Assembly (NCBI RefSeq): GCF_022179525.1
Contig: NZ_BPQX01000056.1
Span: 1 to 64,000, forward strand
DNA length: 64,000 bases
Origin: Methylobacterium persicinum
GTDB taxonomy: Bacteria; Pseudomonadota; Alphaproteobacteria; Rhizobiales; Beijerinckiaceae
Direction of reading: 5' to 3'
The translations under genes were made by a program, and so were the position numbers. The notes beneath the pieces are model-generated. The model worked only from the letters and a program-made list of their open reading frames with translations. It had not been told where the DNA came from and did not search any database. Below, one piece after another: positions 25,315 to 33,948 of the stretch (positions are counted from its first letter, which is position 1; each line of letters starts with the position of its first letter).

Positions 25315-25710
25315 ATGGACAAGACTGTCGCAGGCCTGATCGGAGCCGTCACGCTCCTGGCCGCCGCCGACCCGGCCCTGGCCGCCATGCCCGCGCCGAC
25401 CGGCCTGAAGGCGGCCATGCAGGCCGAGAGCTACGCCGACCTGCTCAAGCCCATCCCGGATGCGGTGACGCTCCTCAAGGAATCCGACGAGGCGGCCGCC
25501 AAGGCTGATCTCGCCAAGGCCGAACTGCTACCGGCCGCCTCCGAGGGGGAGGCGACGGTCCAGGAGGCCCAGTACTATTATCACCACCACCATCACCATC
25601 ATCACCGGTTCTATCGCCGGTTCTACCACCACCATCACCACCATCACCGGTTCTTCCGCCGGTATCACCACCACCATCACCACGGCTACTTCCGCCCCTA
25701 CGGCTACTGA
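25315..25710 (+). CDS. secreted poly-histidine protein
   Basis: A 131-aa protein with a signal peptide (MDKTVAGLIGAVTLLAAADP, cleavage likely after ALA at about residue 24). An Ala/Leu/Lys-rich helical middle (about 25-85) is followed by a tail of three histidine runs of 8, 7 and 6 residues separated by RFYRRFY and RFFRRY and ending GYFRPYGY. Twenty-one histidines in about 45 residues point to metal (Ni, Zn, Cu) binding in the periplasm or at the surface. GGAGG at 25301-25305, nine bases before the ATG, fixes the start; the longer open frame upstream is spurious. It stands alone on the plus strand and is followed by a hairpin at 25735-25760. It is not a recognised family to me. Confidence 0.75.
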   Translation: MDKTVAGLIGAVTLLAAADPALAAMPAPTGLKAAMQAESYADLLKPIPDAVTLLKESDEAAAKADLAKAELLPAASEGEATVQEAQYYYHHHHHHHHRFYRRFYHHHHHHHRFFRRYHHHHHHGYFRPYGY

Positions 25711-25734
25711 GCAGCCTCCCACCCACCAGCCTCG

Positions 25735-25762
25735 GGCGGAGGGGGGATGCCCCCTCCGCCTT
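25735..25762 (+). terminator. intrinsic terminator-like hairpin between convergent genes
   Basis: An 11-bp stem, GGCGGAGGGGG and CCCCCTCCGCC, with a GATG loop, followed on the plus strand by TTCCCT. The U-tract is weak. It sits 25 bases after the poly-His gene's stop and directly at the 3' end of the convergent gene at 25766, so it may serve both. Confidence 0.6.
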
Positions 25763-25765
25763 CCC

Positions 25766-26479
25766 TCAGCGGGGGCCCTTCGCGGCGCCGAGGATGCGCC
25801 GGTAGGTGCCGTCGAACACGGTGTTGGTCGCGGAGGTCCACTGCGAATCCGCCGACAGGGTGTGCCGGCTCGCGTAGATGCGCCGGGATTGCATCTCGCG
25901 CTCGGCGGCCTCCTCCTCGGACATGGGCACCAGCTCGAAATCGGCCTCGGCCGGCACGACGGTGACCTGCATGAACGGCTCGCCCGGCCGGAACACGTGG
26001 GTGCGCCCCTCGTCGGGGGCCTTGAACACCATGAAGTACATCATCGGCCACCAGTGCCGCAGGAGCGCGGGCACCGCGACGGGCACCGTCCCGGTTCGGT
26101 CGGTGTAGAAACGCGGGTGGGGCTCGGTCTTGATCGCCCAGCCCTCGTCCACCTTCAGGTCGATGAGGATCTGGTAGGTGTAGTAGGCGTCGCCGAAGCT
26201 CCGGAACGGCGGCCATTGCAGGCCCGGCTCCGGCGGCTCGCCGAGATCGCCCTCGAACACCAGTTCCCCGTCCCGGGTGCTCACACGCAATTCGGCGTCA
26301 TAGGGGTAGAACAGCTCGATCCCCCCCTTGGCGGCCTCTGAGAAGGGAAGGCAGTGCCAAGCATATTCCTGGGATCCGTCCACCCGGGGCTCCGGGTTGC
26401 CGGCCCAACCGGGGATCTCGAGGCGGGTGCGCCGGGGGCGCAGGCCCGGCTCGATCAGCCTGAATTTCACCTGTCGCAT
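25766..26479 (-). CDS. conserved hypothetical protein (237 aa)
   Basis: I do not recognise the family with confidence. The protein starts MRQVKFRLIEPGLRPRR and has HCLPFSEAAKGGIELFYPYD, which is faintly like DUF6065 proteins. Its C-terminal portion has YASRHTLSADSQWTSATNTV and basic residues. There is no signal peptide or membrane segment, and it is rich in Trp, Tyr and Pro in the middle (RHWWPMMYFMVFKAPDEG). The start ATG at 26479 is the first in the frame. It ends beside a hairpin shared with the convergent poly-His gene and lies about 160 bases downstream of katG, which has its own terminator, so it is probably a separate unit. Confidence 0.6.
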   Translation of the reverse strand: MRQVKFRLIEPGLRPRRTRLEIPGWAGNPEPRVDGSQEYAWHCLPFSEAAKGGIELFYPYDAELRVSTRDGELVFEGDLGEPPEPGLQWPPFRSFGDAYYTYQILIDLKVDEGWAIKTEPHPRFYTDRTGTVPVAVPALLRHWWPMMYFMVFKAPDEGRTHVFRPGEPFMQVTVVPAEADFELVPMSEEEAAEREMQSRRIYASRHTLSADSQWTSATNTVFDGTYRRILGAAKGPR

Positions 26480-26576
26480 GCTCGCCCGTCCCCCGCCGTC
26501 CCGTTGGTGCGGCCCCCATAACGCGGGCCGCCTTCGGACGGTTCAGCCGCCCGTATCGCCCGCAGGCTGTCGAATC

Positions 26577-26607
26577 GAAAACGGCAGCCGGGTCACCCCG
26601 GCTGCCG
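26577..26607 (-). terminator. Rho-independent terminator of katG
   Basis: An 11-bp stem, CGGCAGCCGGG and CCCGGCTGCCG with loop TCAC (26582-26607), is followed on the minus strand by TTTT. It lies 33 bases downstream of the katG stop. Confidence 0.8.
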
Positions 26608-26639
26608 CTGGTCGTCTCAGGGGATGAGGCCCGCCGCGA

Positions 26640-28910
26640 TCAGCCCTTCAGATCGTAGCGGTCGAGGGTCATCACCTTGTCCCAGACCTTCACGAAGTCG
26701 CGCAGGAAGCGCTCCTGTCCGTCCGCGCCGGCATAGACCTCGGCCACCGCCCGGAGCTGGGCGTTCGAGCCGAACACGAGGTCGCAGCGGGTGGCGGTGT
26801 ACTTCGTCTGCCCGGTGGCGCGGTCCTCGAGGGCGAACGCCATCCCGGCCCCGTCCGCCTTCTTCCACTCGTAGTCCATGCTGGTCAGCACGGTGAAGAA
26901 GTCGTTCGTGAGCACCCCCACCCGGTCGGTGAAGATGCCGTGGTTCGACCCGTCGTGGTTGAGGTTAAGGACGCGAAGGCCCCCGGTCAGGGCGACCCAT
27001 TCCGGGGCCGTCAGGGCCAGGAGGTGCGCCCGGTCGAGGAAGACCTGCTCCGGCGAGACCCGGCCCTGCGTGATCTGACCGAAGCTGTCGTCCACGTAGT
27101 TGCGGAACCCATCGACGATGGGCTTCAACCACTCGAAGCTGTCCGCGTCGGTCAGCGCGTCGGTGGTGTCCATCCGCCCCGGCGCGAAGGGCACCGTGAC
27201 CGAAGCTCCCGCGTCCCGGGCCGCCTTCTCCACCGCCGCGCAGCCGCCGAGCACGATCAGGTCGGCCAGCGACACCTTTTTGCCGCCGCCCGCCCGGCCG
27301 TTGAACCCGGCCATAATGCCCTTGAGGCTCTCGATGACCGGCATAGCCCGGCGGTTCACCGCCCAGTCCTTCTGCGGGGCCAGCGCGATGCGGGCGCCGT
27401 TGGCGCCGCCGCGCTTGTCGGTGTTGCGGTGGGTCGAGGCAGACGAGAAGGCCGCGAAGGCGAGGTCCGACACCGAATGGCCGCTGCCCAGAATCTCCTC
27501 CTTGAGGGCGGCGATGTCCGCCCCGTCGATCAGCGGGTGATCGACCGGCGGGATCGGATCCTGCCAGAGCAGGTCGTCCTCGAGCTTCTTCTCAGGGCCG
27601 ACATACCGCTCCTTCGGCCCCATGTCCCGGTGGGTGAGCTTGTACCACGCCTTGGAGAACTGCAGGGTGAAATAGTCGAAGTCGTTGAGGAACTTCAGGC
27701 AGATCTCGCGATAGACCGGATCGGTCTTGAGCGCGATGTCGCTCGTCATCATCATGAGCGGGTGGGACCGGCCGGGGACGTGCGCGTCCGGCGTGCGCGG
27801 GGCATCCGAATCGACGGGCTCCCATTGCAGGGCACCGGCGGGGCTCTTCGTCTGCTTCCATTCGAACTTGAAGAGGTTCGTCAGGTAGTCGTTGTCCCAC
27901 TGGGTCGGGTTCGGCACCCAGGACCCTTCGATGCCGTTGGTCATCGTGTACTCGGCGAAGCCCGGGCCCTCCGGGTTGTGCCAGCCGAGCCCCATCGCCT
28001 CCATCGGGGCGATCTCCGGCGGCGGGCCGACCTTGTCCGCCTTGACCATGCCGTGGCTCTTGCCGAAGGCGTGGCCGCCCGCGATCAGCGCGACGGTCTC
28101 CTCGTCGTTCATGGCCATGCGGGTGAAGGTGATGCGGATGTCCCGGGCCGAGCCCATCGGGTCGCCGTTGGCGTAGGGCCCTTCCGGGTTCACGTAGATC
28201 AGCGCCTGGTGGGAGGCCGCGAGCGGGTTCTCTAGGTCGTAGTCGGCATCGCCGTTCTTGCCCCGCCAGCGCTTGTCGCGGGTGACCATGCTGTCGAAGG
28301 CCTCGACGTTGGTCGGGTCCCACAGCTCCGGTCCCCAGTAGGTGGCGTTGTCCGCCTCCCAGGCGTCGCGCCGGCCGCCGGCGAAGCCGTAGGTCGGGAA
28401 GCCCATGATCTCCAGGGCGACGGTGCCGGTGAGCACCATCAGGTCAGCCCAGGACAGGGCGCTGCCGTATTTCTGCTTGATCGGCCAGATCAGGCGGCGG
28501 GACTTGTCGGTGTTGCCGTTGTCCCACCACGAGCTGATCGGGGCGAAGCGCTGCAGGCCCTCGCCCGCGCCGCCGCGCCCGTCGGCGATGCGGTAGGTGC
28601 CGGCGGAGTGCCACGCCATGCGGATCATCTGCGGGCCGTAATTGCCGTAGTCGGACGGCCACCACGCCACCGAACTCGTCAGGAACGAGCGGATGTCGGC
28701 CTTGAGCTGCTGATAGTCGATCGCCTCGAACGCGGATTTGTAATCGAAGTCGGCGAGCGGGTTCGCCTGCGGCCCGTTCTGGTGGAGCATCTCGACGCGA
28801 AGGCGGTCGGGATACCATTCCTCCAGGGTCGGCGGTGTCGTGAAGGTGCCGCCGACGCGGTCACCGCCGAACGGGCATTTGCCCGCAAGGGCGTCCTTGT
28901 AGGTTTCCAT
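26640..28910 (-). CDS. katG: catalase-peroxidase
   Basis: A 756-aa class I catalase-peroxidase with two peroxidase-like halves. The distal haem triad is in [13 protein letters not shown] (Arg97, Trp100, His101). The tyrosine of YVNPEGPYA and the methionine of TRMAMNDEE complete the Trp-Tyr-Met adduct needed for catalase activity. The proximal histidine lies in [14 protein letters not shown]. It breaks down hydrogen peroxide in the cytosol. I chose the ATG at 28910 because GGGGGA lies six bases upstream; the ATG at 28928 adds six residues and has no ribosome-binding site. It is flanked by a terminator at 26577-26607 and is probably monocistronic. An OxyR-type operator could lie in the 225-base upstream gap, but I cannot identify one. 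Confidence 0.96.
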   Translation of the reverse strand: METYKDALAGKCPFGGDRVGGTFTTPPTLEEWYPDRLRVEMLHQNGPQANPLADFDYKSAFEAIDYQQLKADIRSFLTSSVAWWPSDYGNYGPQMIRMAWHSAGTYRIADGRGGAGEGLQRFAPISSWWDNGNTDKSRRLIWPIKQKYGSALSWADLMVLTGTVALEIMGFPTYGFAGGRRDAWEADNATYWGPELWDPTNVEAFDSMVTRDKRWRGKNGDADYDLENPLAASHQALIYVNPEGPYANGDPMGSARDIRITFTRMAMNDEETVALIAGGHAFGKSHGMVKADKVGPPPEIAPMEAMGLGWHNPEGPGFAEYTMTNGIEGSWVPNPTQWDNDYLTNLFKFEWKQTKSPAGALQWEPVDSDAPRTPDAHVPGRSHPLMMMTSDIALKTDPVYREICLKFLNDFDYFTLQFSKAWYKLTHRDMGPKERYVGPEKKLEDDLLWQDPIPPVDHPLIDGADIAALKEEILGSGHSVSDLAFAAFSSASTHRNTDKRGGANGARIALAPQKDWAVNRRAMPVIESLKGIMAGFNGRAGGGKKVSLADLIVLGGCAAVEKAARDAGASVTVPFAPGRMDTTDALTDADSFEWLKPIVDGFRNYVDDSFGQITQGRVSPEQVFLDRAHLLALTAPEWVALTGGLRVLNLNHDGSNHGIFTDRVGVLTNDFFTVLTSMDYEWKKADGAGMAFALEDRATGQTKYTATRCDLVFGSNAQLRAVAEVYAGADGQERFLRDFVKVWDKVMTLDRYDLKG

Positions 28911-29135
28911 GGTCCATCCCCCGTGCATCGTGTGGGCGACAGGGGGGCGGACCGTCGCCGATCCAACCTGAACCCGCCGCGCATCGCGCGGGACAGGCCG
29001 TCACGCCTCGCTCCGCGCGAAAATCCGGAAGCCATGCTTCCGAGCGCCGTAAGTTTTGAGGGGAGCACCGGGTTCCGTGCCGCAGCGGCGCATAGGGCCG
29101 CATGTCCGGGGCAGCGGATGGGGCGGCAGGGGGCT

Positions 29136-29603
29136 TCAGGCGGGCGTCGCGCGCCGCAGCCGCACCACCGCCCGGTCGAGGGCTCCGAGGAAGGCGGAGC
29201 GGTCCTTCGCGGAGAAGGGCGGCGGGCCACCGGTCACCGTGCCGGCCTCGCGCAGTTCCTGCATCAGGTTGCGGGTGGCCAGCGCCATCCCGACTGACGC
29301 GTTCGTGAACGCCTTGCCGGTGGGCGAGAGCACGCTCGCCCCCGCTTTCACGCAGCGGCTCGCGAGGGGGACGTCGGCGGTGATGACGATGGAGCCCGGC
29401 CCGACCCGCTCGGCAATCCAGTCGTCGGCGGCATCGAAACTGTCCGAGACGATCACCCGCTCGATCCAGGGCTCCCGGGGGACGGGAATGAGGCTGTTGG
29501 CCACCACGACCACGGGGAGGCCGTAGCGTTCGGCGACACGGTAGGTCTCGTTCTTCACGGGACAGGCGTCGGCGTCGATGTAGATCGTGATCGGCTGCGG
29601 CAC
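29136..29603 (-). CDS. YaiI/YqxD family protein (DUF188)
   Basis: A 155-aa soluble protein with the family's N-terminal [20 protein letters not shown] and the central [20 protein letters not shown] and [20 protein letters not shown]. The aspartates in DADACP, DAADDW and TADVPLA form a PIN-like acidic pocket, so a nuclease role has been suggested for the family but is not established. Size and motif order are standard. It lies about 225 bases upstream of katG on the same strand, and no operon link is evident. Confidence 0.88.
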   Translation of the reverse strand: MPQPITIYIDADACPVKNETYRVAERYGLPVVVVANSLIPVPREPWIERVIVSDSFDAADDWIAERVGPGSIVITADVPLASRCVKAGASVLSPTGKAFTNASVGMALATRNLMQELREAGTVTGGPPPFSAKDRSAFLGALDRAVVRLRRATPA

Positions 29604-29905
29604 GAACGGGTTCCTCGGCTGACGGTTCTCGGTCGGAGGGCCCTTCAGCGCCGGATCAGTGCGCTGCTACGACCGGCACACCCATGCCGCCGACGGTCGG
29701 ACGTCGCCCTTCGAGCAGTTGCGCCTCTAGGCCGGCGCGATGATTCGATCCGGACGACCAGGATGCCGCAAAGGCTAGCATGTAGTGGCTTTTGCCCGCA
29801 TGAGGACGACGCAATCAAGTACCGACAAACATCCGTTTCGAAGGCCAGGGAACCACCGGGCGAGGACTTTCCGACAATCCTATCATCGGTAAGGAGACGC
29901 GGACA
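29604..29905. other. intergenic gap, nothing recognised
   Basis: About 300 bases between the YaiI/YqxD gene and the matrixin-type protease. A plus-strand frame from 29763 overlaps the protease on the opposite strand and looks like a shadow. No hairpin with a U-tract or RNA gene is seen. Confidence 0.35.
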
Positions 29906-30985
29906 TCATGCAAACAGCATGGTGTCCGTGGCGAGATGGACGGTGAAGCCAGGGCCTTCGTCGACCCAGCCCGGGCCGGCAGCGCCGTGGTTGATGCCGG
30001 AGGCCTCCGCGGCGCTGCCCGCGAAATGATGTTGACCGGTCTGGGTGTTATAGAAGCGCTCCAGGGTCAGGGCTCCAGGTGCGCTGGCGTCGGCATAGGC
30101 TTCGAAGGCGACGCCCTCATACTTGAAGCTCGGCGCGGTCTTCATGATCTGGTCGCGCTCGGACACGCTCGTCGTGAAAAAGTGGGCGTTCGAACTCGTA
30201 TCGAAGAAGCGGAACACGTCGGTGGTGTCGGCGCCTTTGGTAGGCGTCGCCCATGGAGTGCCCTCATAGGTGAACCACGGGAGCGTCTGCTGGATCTGCG
30301 CCTTCTCGGCGGAACTCGTCGTATAGAAATGGTCGCCCGTCTGGGTGTCGTAGAAGCGGTAGACCGCGGTGACGTCGCTTGCGGCAGGGGTCGCGCTAGC
30401 GACGTTGGTCGCGGGGGTCGCGGGGGTCGCGGGGGTCGCGGCTGCGACGGTGCTGACGGTGGCGGGAGTGGGTGTGACTGCGGGGCCGTAGAGAGCTTGG
30501 ATCCCCGCGATGTCGCCGGCAGCGAGGGTCGTCACGGAGGGGTCGAGGAAGGCATTCATCACTTCGGGCTTGGCGTTGTAGTGGTCGAGCCCAAGGCTAT
30601 GTCCGATCTCGTGCAGTGCCACCACCGCGAGGTCGACGTTCTGGTTGCTGACAACGTGTACGCCGTTGGTGTGCCAACCTTCGCCGCTGTCGAAGGTCAC
30701 CGTGGCCGATTGCATATGCTGACCGCTATAAGAATAATTCGTGTAGCCAAGGGTGTTCCCGAGGCCATCAATGCTTCCTACGTTGAAGTCGATTTGTGCT
30801 GTCGCGGTGGACGCGACCTTCTGGAAGGCAATATTGGCGTAGGACGCCCAGGTTGCGAAGGCGCTCTGCAGCACACTGACGAATGAGGCTGGAACCGTTG
30901 GGTCGACTGCCCAAGTGACGGTTCCGCCACTCGATCCGAGGGCGCCATTGCCCCAACGCGGGCCCTCCAGAACGTAGTCGACCAT
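29906..30985 (-). CDS. matrixin-type metalloprotease with DUF5648-like repeats
   Basis: A 359-aa zinc protease. The zinc site HEIGHSLGLDH (about residues 125-135) and the Met-turn (EVMNAF, about 141-146) are complete for peptidase family M10. The Pro/Ala/Thr linker after YGPAVTPTPATV is encoded partly by a 9-bp tandem repeat. The C-terminus has about two and a half copies of a lectin-like repeat: VYRFYDTQTGDHFYTTSSAEK, VFRFFDTSSNAHFFTTSVSER and LERFYNTQTGQHHF, matching DUF5648. No classical signal peptide is visible at the ATG at 30985, which has AGGGGAG upstream. The frame stays open to 31246 with a non-secretory extension, so either start leaves export unexplained; a type I or other route is possible. 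It is followed by a tRNA gene upstream and nothing operonic. Confidence 0.75.
   Translation of the reverse strand: MVDYVLEGPRWGNGALGSSGGTVTWAVDPTVPASFVSVLQSAFATWASYANIAFQKVASTATAQIDFNVGSIDGLGNTLGYTNYSYSGQHMQSATVTFDSGEGWHTNGVHVVSNQNVDLAVVALHEIGHSLGLDHYNAKPEVMNAFLDPSVTTLAAGDIAGIQALYGPAVTPTPATVSTVAAATPATPATPATNVASATPAASDVTAVYRFYDTQTGDHFYTTSSAEKAQIQQTLPWFTYEGTPWATPTKGADTTDVFRFFDTSSNAHFFTTSVSERDQIMKTAPSFKYEGVAFEAYADASAPGALTLERFYNTQTGQHHFAGSAAEASGINHGAAGPGWVDEGPGFTVHLATDTMLFA
30407..30441. repeat. 9-bp tandem repeat inside the protease linker
   Basis: Three exact copies and a fourth 8/9 copy of GGTCGCGGG run head to tail. In frame on the minus strand they encode the (Pro-Ala-Thr)n linker between the catalytic and DUF5648-like parts. 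Copy number may vary between strains. Confidence 0.75.
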
Positions 30986-31319
30986 CGCCCGCTCCCCTGT
31001 CGCGCGGGAGAAAGTCGCCTGGAAGTATTTATATTTTCCTAGTTGCAACCTTACGTTTTGTCGGCGCTGCAGATCCGTGGCGAACTCACGAATGGCTTTG
31101 CTGATGTGATCAATCGAAGATATCGGCGAACCCGCAGGCGATGGCGAGCGGGCGCTGGTCGACCGGAACCCGCGAGGCGAACCATCGGCGAGATTGTTCG
31201 ACCCACTGCGGGATTCAGGCGTATTAGCGCGCCTGCGACAAGCCACTCAGAAATGGCCGCGACAGCAATAAAGGCGGGTGCGATTTAGCTCACTGAGGCG
31301 AAGGCGCTTCTCAGAAAGA
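30986..31319. other. region upstream of the protease gene
   Basis: 334 bases between tRNA-Phe and the chosen protease start. The minus-strand frame is open through most of it and reads SIDHISKAIREFATDLQRRQ, so a longer protease cannot be ruled out. A run of AT-rich bases (gtatttatattttcc, about 31026-31040) is a plausible promoter area. Confidence 0.4.
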
Positions 31320-31395
31320 TGGTGCCCAGGGGCGGAATCGAACCACCGACACTGCGATTTTCAGTCGCATGCTCTACCAACTGAGCTACCTGGGC
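31320..31395 (-). tRNA. tRNA-Phe (anticodon GAA), CCA encoded
   Basis: A 76-base cloverleaf on the minus strand. The acceptor stem GCCCAGG (31389-31395) pairs with CCTGGGC (31324-31330), followed by discriminator A and an encoded CCA. The D arm AGCTCAGTTGGTAGAGC, anticodon loop CTGAAAA (GAA at 31360-31362) and TPsiC arm GGTTCGATTCC are all intact. Confidence 0.97.
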
Positions 31396-31599
31396 GTCGT
31401 CGCGGGCCGATCTCGGCTGCGGACGGCGGGGGTATAGTGAGTGCCGGGGCTCCTGTCCAGCCTCCCGTTGGCTTCTTGTGAGCCGGGTCGAAAACGCCCT
31501 CCCCTTCCGGCGAGGAAAGCCCTAGGTCAGGCCCACTCGTCTGCGGGAACGGCGCCTTCGCGCCGGGTCCGCCCCAGCAAGGGCCGGAGCGTCATCGGA

Positions 31600-32940
31600 A
31601 TGGAATCAGCCAGACCTGCCGCCCCCTCTCACCCCACCCTCGACCGGAAGTCGGTCGGCGCGGTCGTCTTGGGCAACGCCCTCGAATTCTACGATTTTAC
31701 CGTCTACGCCTTCTTCGCCAAGCCCATCGGCGCGGCGTTCTTTCCCTCCGCCGATGCGAGCCACAGCCTGCTCGCCTCCCTTGCCCTGTTCGGGGTCGGC
31801 TACGTTATGCGGCCGATCGGCGGCGCGGTGATCGGTGCCCTCGCCGACCGGACGGGGCGCAAGCCCGCCATGCTCATCACCATCGCCCTGATGGCGCTGG
31901 GTATGCTCATCCTTGCTGCCTGCCCCAGCTATGCGCAGATCGGCGGTTGGGCGCAGGTGATCGTCATCGCCGGGCGGCTGATCCAGGGCCTCGCCCTGGG
32001 CGGCGAGGTCGGTCCCTCGACCGCCTACCTGCTGGAGGCGGCGCCCCCCGGCCACCGGGGCTTCGTGGCCAGCTGGCAGATTGCCAGCCAGGGGTGCGCC
32101 GCTCTCTTCGCCGGCCTCGTCTCGACGGTCCTGGCGCTCACCATCGGCGACGCCGCCATGGCGGAATGGGGCTGGCGGGTGATGTTCCTCCTGGGCCTCA
32201 CTGTGGTGCCAGTCGGCCTCGTCATCCGCAGCCATCTGCCGGAGACTGCCGGTGAGGGCGAGGATCCGCAGGCCGCAGGCTCCGCGCGGGAAGTCGTCGG
32301 CCGGCTCCTGCGCGACCACGGGCGCCTCCTGGCGCTGACCTTCCTGGTCATCGCCGCCTCCACGGTCTCGAACGCCGTGGGCACCAACATGCCCGTCTAT
32401 GCCGGGGCGACGCTCGGCCTCAGCGAGACCGCGGCGACGGCCGTGCCCATCGCCCTGGGGCTCGCCTCCGTGGGCTTTCCCCTCCTCGGCGGCTGGCTCG
32501 CCGACCGGATCGGACGGCGCCCGGTGATGATCTGGCCGCGGGCGGCGATCCTGATCCTGGCGGTCCCAGCCTTCGTGTGGCTGCTGCAGGCGCCGGGGCC
32601 GGCGGCCGTCTACGCGGTCACCTTCCTGCTCTCCGCCCTGTCGTCGATCAACGCCGCCGCGATCATCGTCGGCATCCCGGAGGCGCTGCCGCGCTCCGTG
32701 CGCAGCACCGGGCTCGCCCTGGTCTACGCCCTCTCCGTCTCGATCTTCGGCGGCAGCACGAACTTCATGATCAACTGGCTCGTGACCGCGACGGGCGACC
32801 GCTTGGCTCCGGCCTATTACCTCGCCGCCTTCAGCCTCGTCGGCACCATCGCGGCGCTGATGCTTCCCGAAACCCGGGACCGCGACCTCGACGCCGAGAC
32901 CGGCGGGGCCGCCGCCCCGGTCCGGCGGGCGGCGGAGTAA
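31600..32940 (+). CDS. MFS transporter (metabolite:H+ symporter type)
   Basis: A 446-aa transporter of the MHS branch of the major facilitator superfamily. The N-terminus VVLGNALEFYDFTVYAFFA is diagnostic of this branch. The cytoplasmic loops are GALADRTGRKPAM (2-3) and LADRIGRRPVM (8-9), and GRLIQGLALGGEVG is helix 4-5. Twelve hydrophobic segments fit. The substrate is probably a carboxylate such as citrate or an alpha-ketoacid, but cannot be told from sequence. The frame is open from 31441; I use the ATG at 31600 since it precedes the conserved start and has GGAG about eleven bases upstream. The next gene follows at 32983 on the same strand. Confidence 0.85.
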   Translation: MESARPAAPSHPTLDRKSVGAVVLGNALEFYDFTVYAFFAKPIGAAFFPSADASHSLLASLALFGVGYVMRPIGGAVIGALADRTGRKPAMLITIALMALGMLILAACPSYAQIGGWAQVIVIAGRLIQGLALGGEVGPSTAYLLEAAPPGHRGFVASWQIASQGCAALFAGLVSTVLALTIGDAAMAEWGWRVMFLLGLTVVPVGLVIRSHLPETAGEGEDPQAAGSAREVVGRLLRDHGRLLALTFLVIAASTVSNAVGTNMPVYAGATLGLSETAATAVPIALGLASVGFPLLGGWLADRIGRRPVMIWPRAAILILAVPAFVWLLQAPGPAAVYAVTFLLSALSSINAAAIIVGIPEALPRSVRSTGLALVYALSVSIFGGSTNFMINWLVTATGDRLAPAYYLAAFSLVGTIAALMLPETRDRDLDAETGGAAAPVRRAAE

Positions 32941-32982
32941 TCCGTCTGTCTGTACGGTGCCGGACACGGCGCGGGAGGAGTG

Positions 32983-33948
32983 ATGGACGGGCAGGCGTTC
33001 CGGGGCTGTGACGGCGCGGTCGCGGACCTCCTTCGGCAGGCCCTGAACGATCCCGGGACGAGCTGGAGCCTCGGCAGCTTCGGCGCCCTCGCCACGTTCC
33101 GGCGGGACGGGGACGAACTGGCCGTCCCCCCGGCCGACGGTCGTTGGGGGTGGGTCACGGAGCGCGGGGCCATCGCCCTGAGGCCGGACGGTGCGCTGCG
33201 CCCCGTCGCCTACGAGACGGCCTTCTCCGGGGGCTGGAACCATGCCGTCGCCCTCTGCCTGCCGGAAGGGGCCTGCGCCATGGCGGGGCGGGGTGTCGTC
33301 ACGGAACTCAGCCCGGATGCGCAGGCCGCCCGGACCGGGGACCGGGCCGCCATCCTCTTCGACCTCGGGCTCGGCCTGCGGGCCGTCGATGTCTGCGTCC
33401 GCTCGGCGGATCCGGACCTCCTGGCGATCCTGCGCGCCGCGTGCGGCCAAACGCCCTTCGCCGCCGGCCCCAGCCTCCTGACCCGCATCGCCGCCGCGAG
33501 CCCGCACCGGGTCTTCGTCACGCGCATCGGCCGGATCGAGGTGTTCGCGCCGATCCCGGGGCCGGGAGAGAGCACGCCCGCCGGACCGCGCACGCATCTT
33601 CTGCCGGAGATCCTCCGGGCGGGGCGTACGCACGCCGCCACGGCGCCGATCCCTCCGGGCCTCGTGCCCTGCGGTGCCCTGCACCCGCCCCATCCGTGCA
33701 AGGATGCCCTCGGCCGGGCCATGCCCTTCAGCCGGGAGCGGCACGAGGCCTTCCAGCGCCTCCTCGACGCCTGGGGCGACCCGGCGCTCGTGGCAGCCAA
33801 GCGCGCCGCAGAGGCGGGAGATGAACCTCCCCCTGGACCCGGCCCCCGGGGCCGCTACCTTCGGGCAGCGCGGCGGGCCGCCGAGGTCCAGGCGCCCCAC
33901 CTGCGCGGCGACGGTTCCGGCGCCGCCTCCCTCAGCCGCGACGCGTGA
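32983..33948 (+). CDS. conserved hypothetical protein (321 aa)
   Basis: Unrecognised. The protein begins MDGQAFRGCDGAVADLLRQA, has WSLGSFGALATFRRDGDEL and LCLPEGACAMAGRGVVTELS in the N-terminal half, a metal-poor middle and a basic Pro/Gly/Arg tail after residue 275. There is no signal peptide. GGGAGGAG at 32973-32980 supports the ATG at 32983; a GTG one codon earlier is possible. Its TGA overlaps the GTG of the nickel/cobalt permease as GTGA, so the two are translationally coupled, and it follows the MFS gene by 42 bases. Coupling suggests, but does not show, a role with metal uptake. Confidence 0.65.
   Translation: MDGQAFRGCDGAVADLLRQALNDPGTSWSLGSFGALATFRRDGDELAVPPADGRWGWVTERGAIALRPDGALRPVAYETAFSGGWNHAVALCLPEGACAMAGRGVVTELSPDAQAARTGDRAAILFDLGLGLRAVDVCVRSADPDLLAILRAACGQTPFAAGPSLLTRIAAASPHRVFVTRIGRIEVFAPIPGPGESTPAGPRTHLLPEILRAGRTHAATAPIPPGLVPCGALHPPHPCKDALGRAMPFSRERHEAFQRLLDAWGDPALVAAKRAAEAGDEPPPGPGPRGRYLRAARRAAEVQAPHLRGDGSGAASLSRDA

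Noticed and set aside
25576-25710. CRISPR-like or microsatellite array from the CAC/CAT runs
   Set aside because: The repeats are histidine codons in an intact reading frame, with no spacers.
30407-30441. Possible CRISPR array
   Set aside because: Units are only 9 bp with no spacers; it is a coding minisatellite.
31320-31395. tRNA-Phe as an integration site for a mobile element
   Set aside because: No integrase, no direct repeat of the tRNA 3' end and no composition shift next to it in the window.
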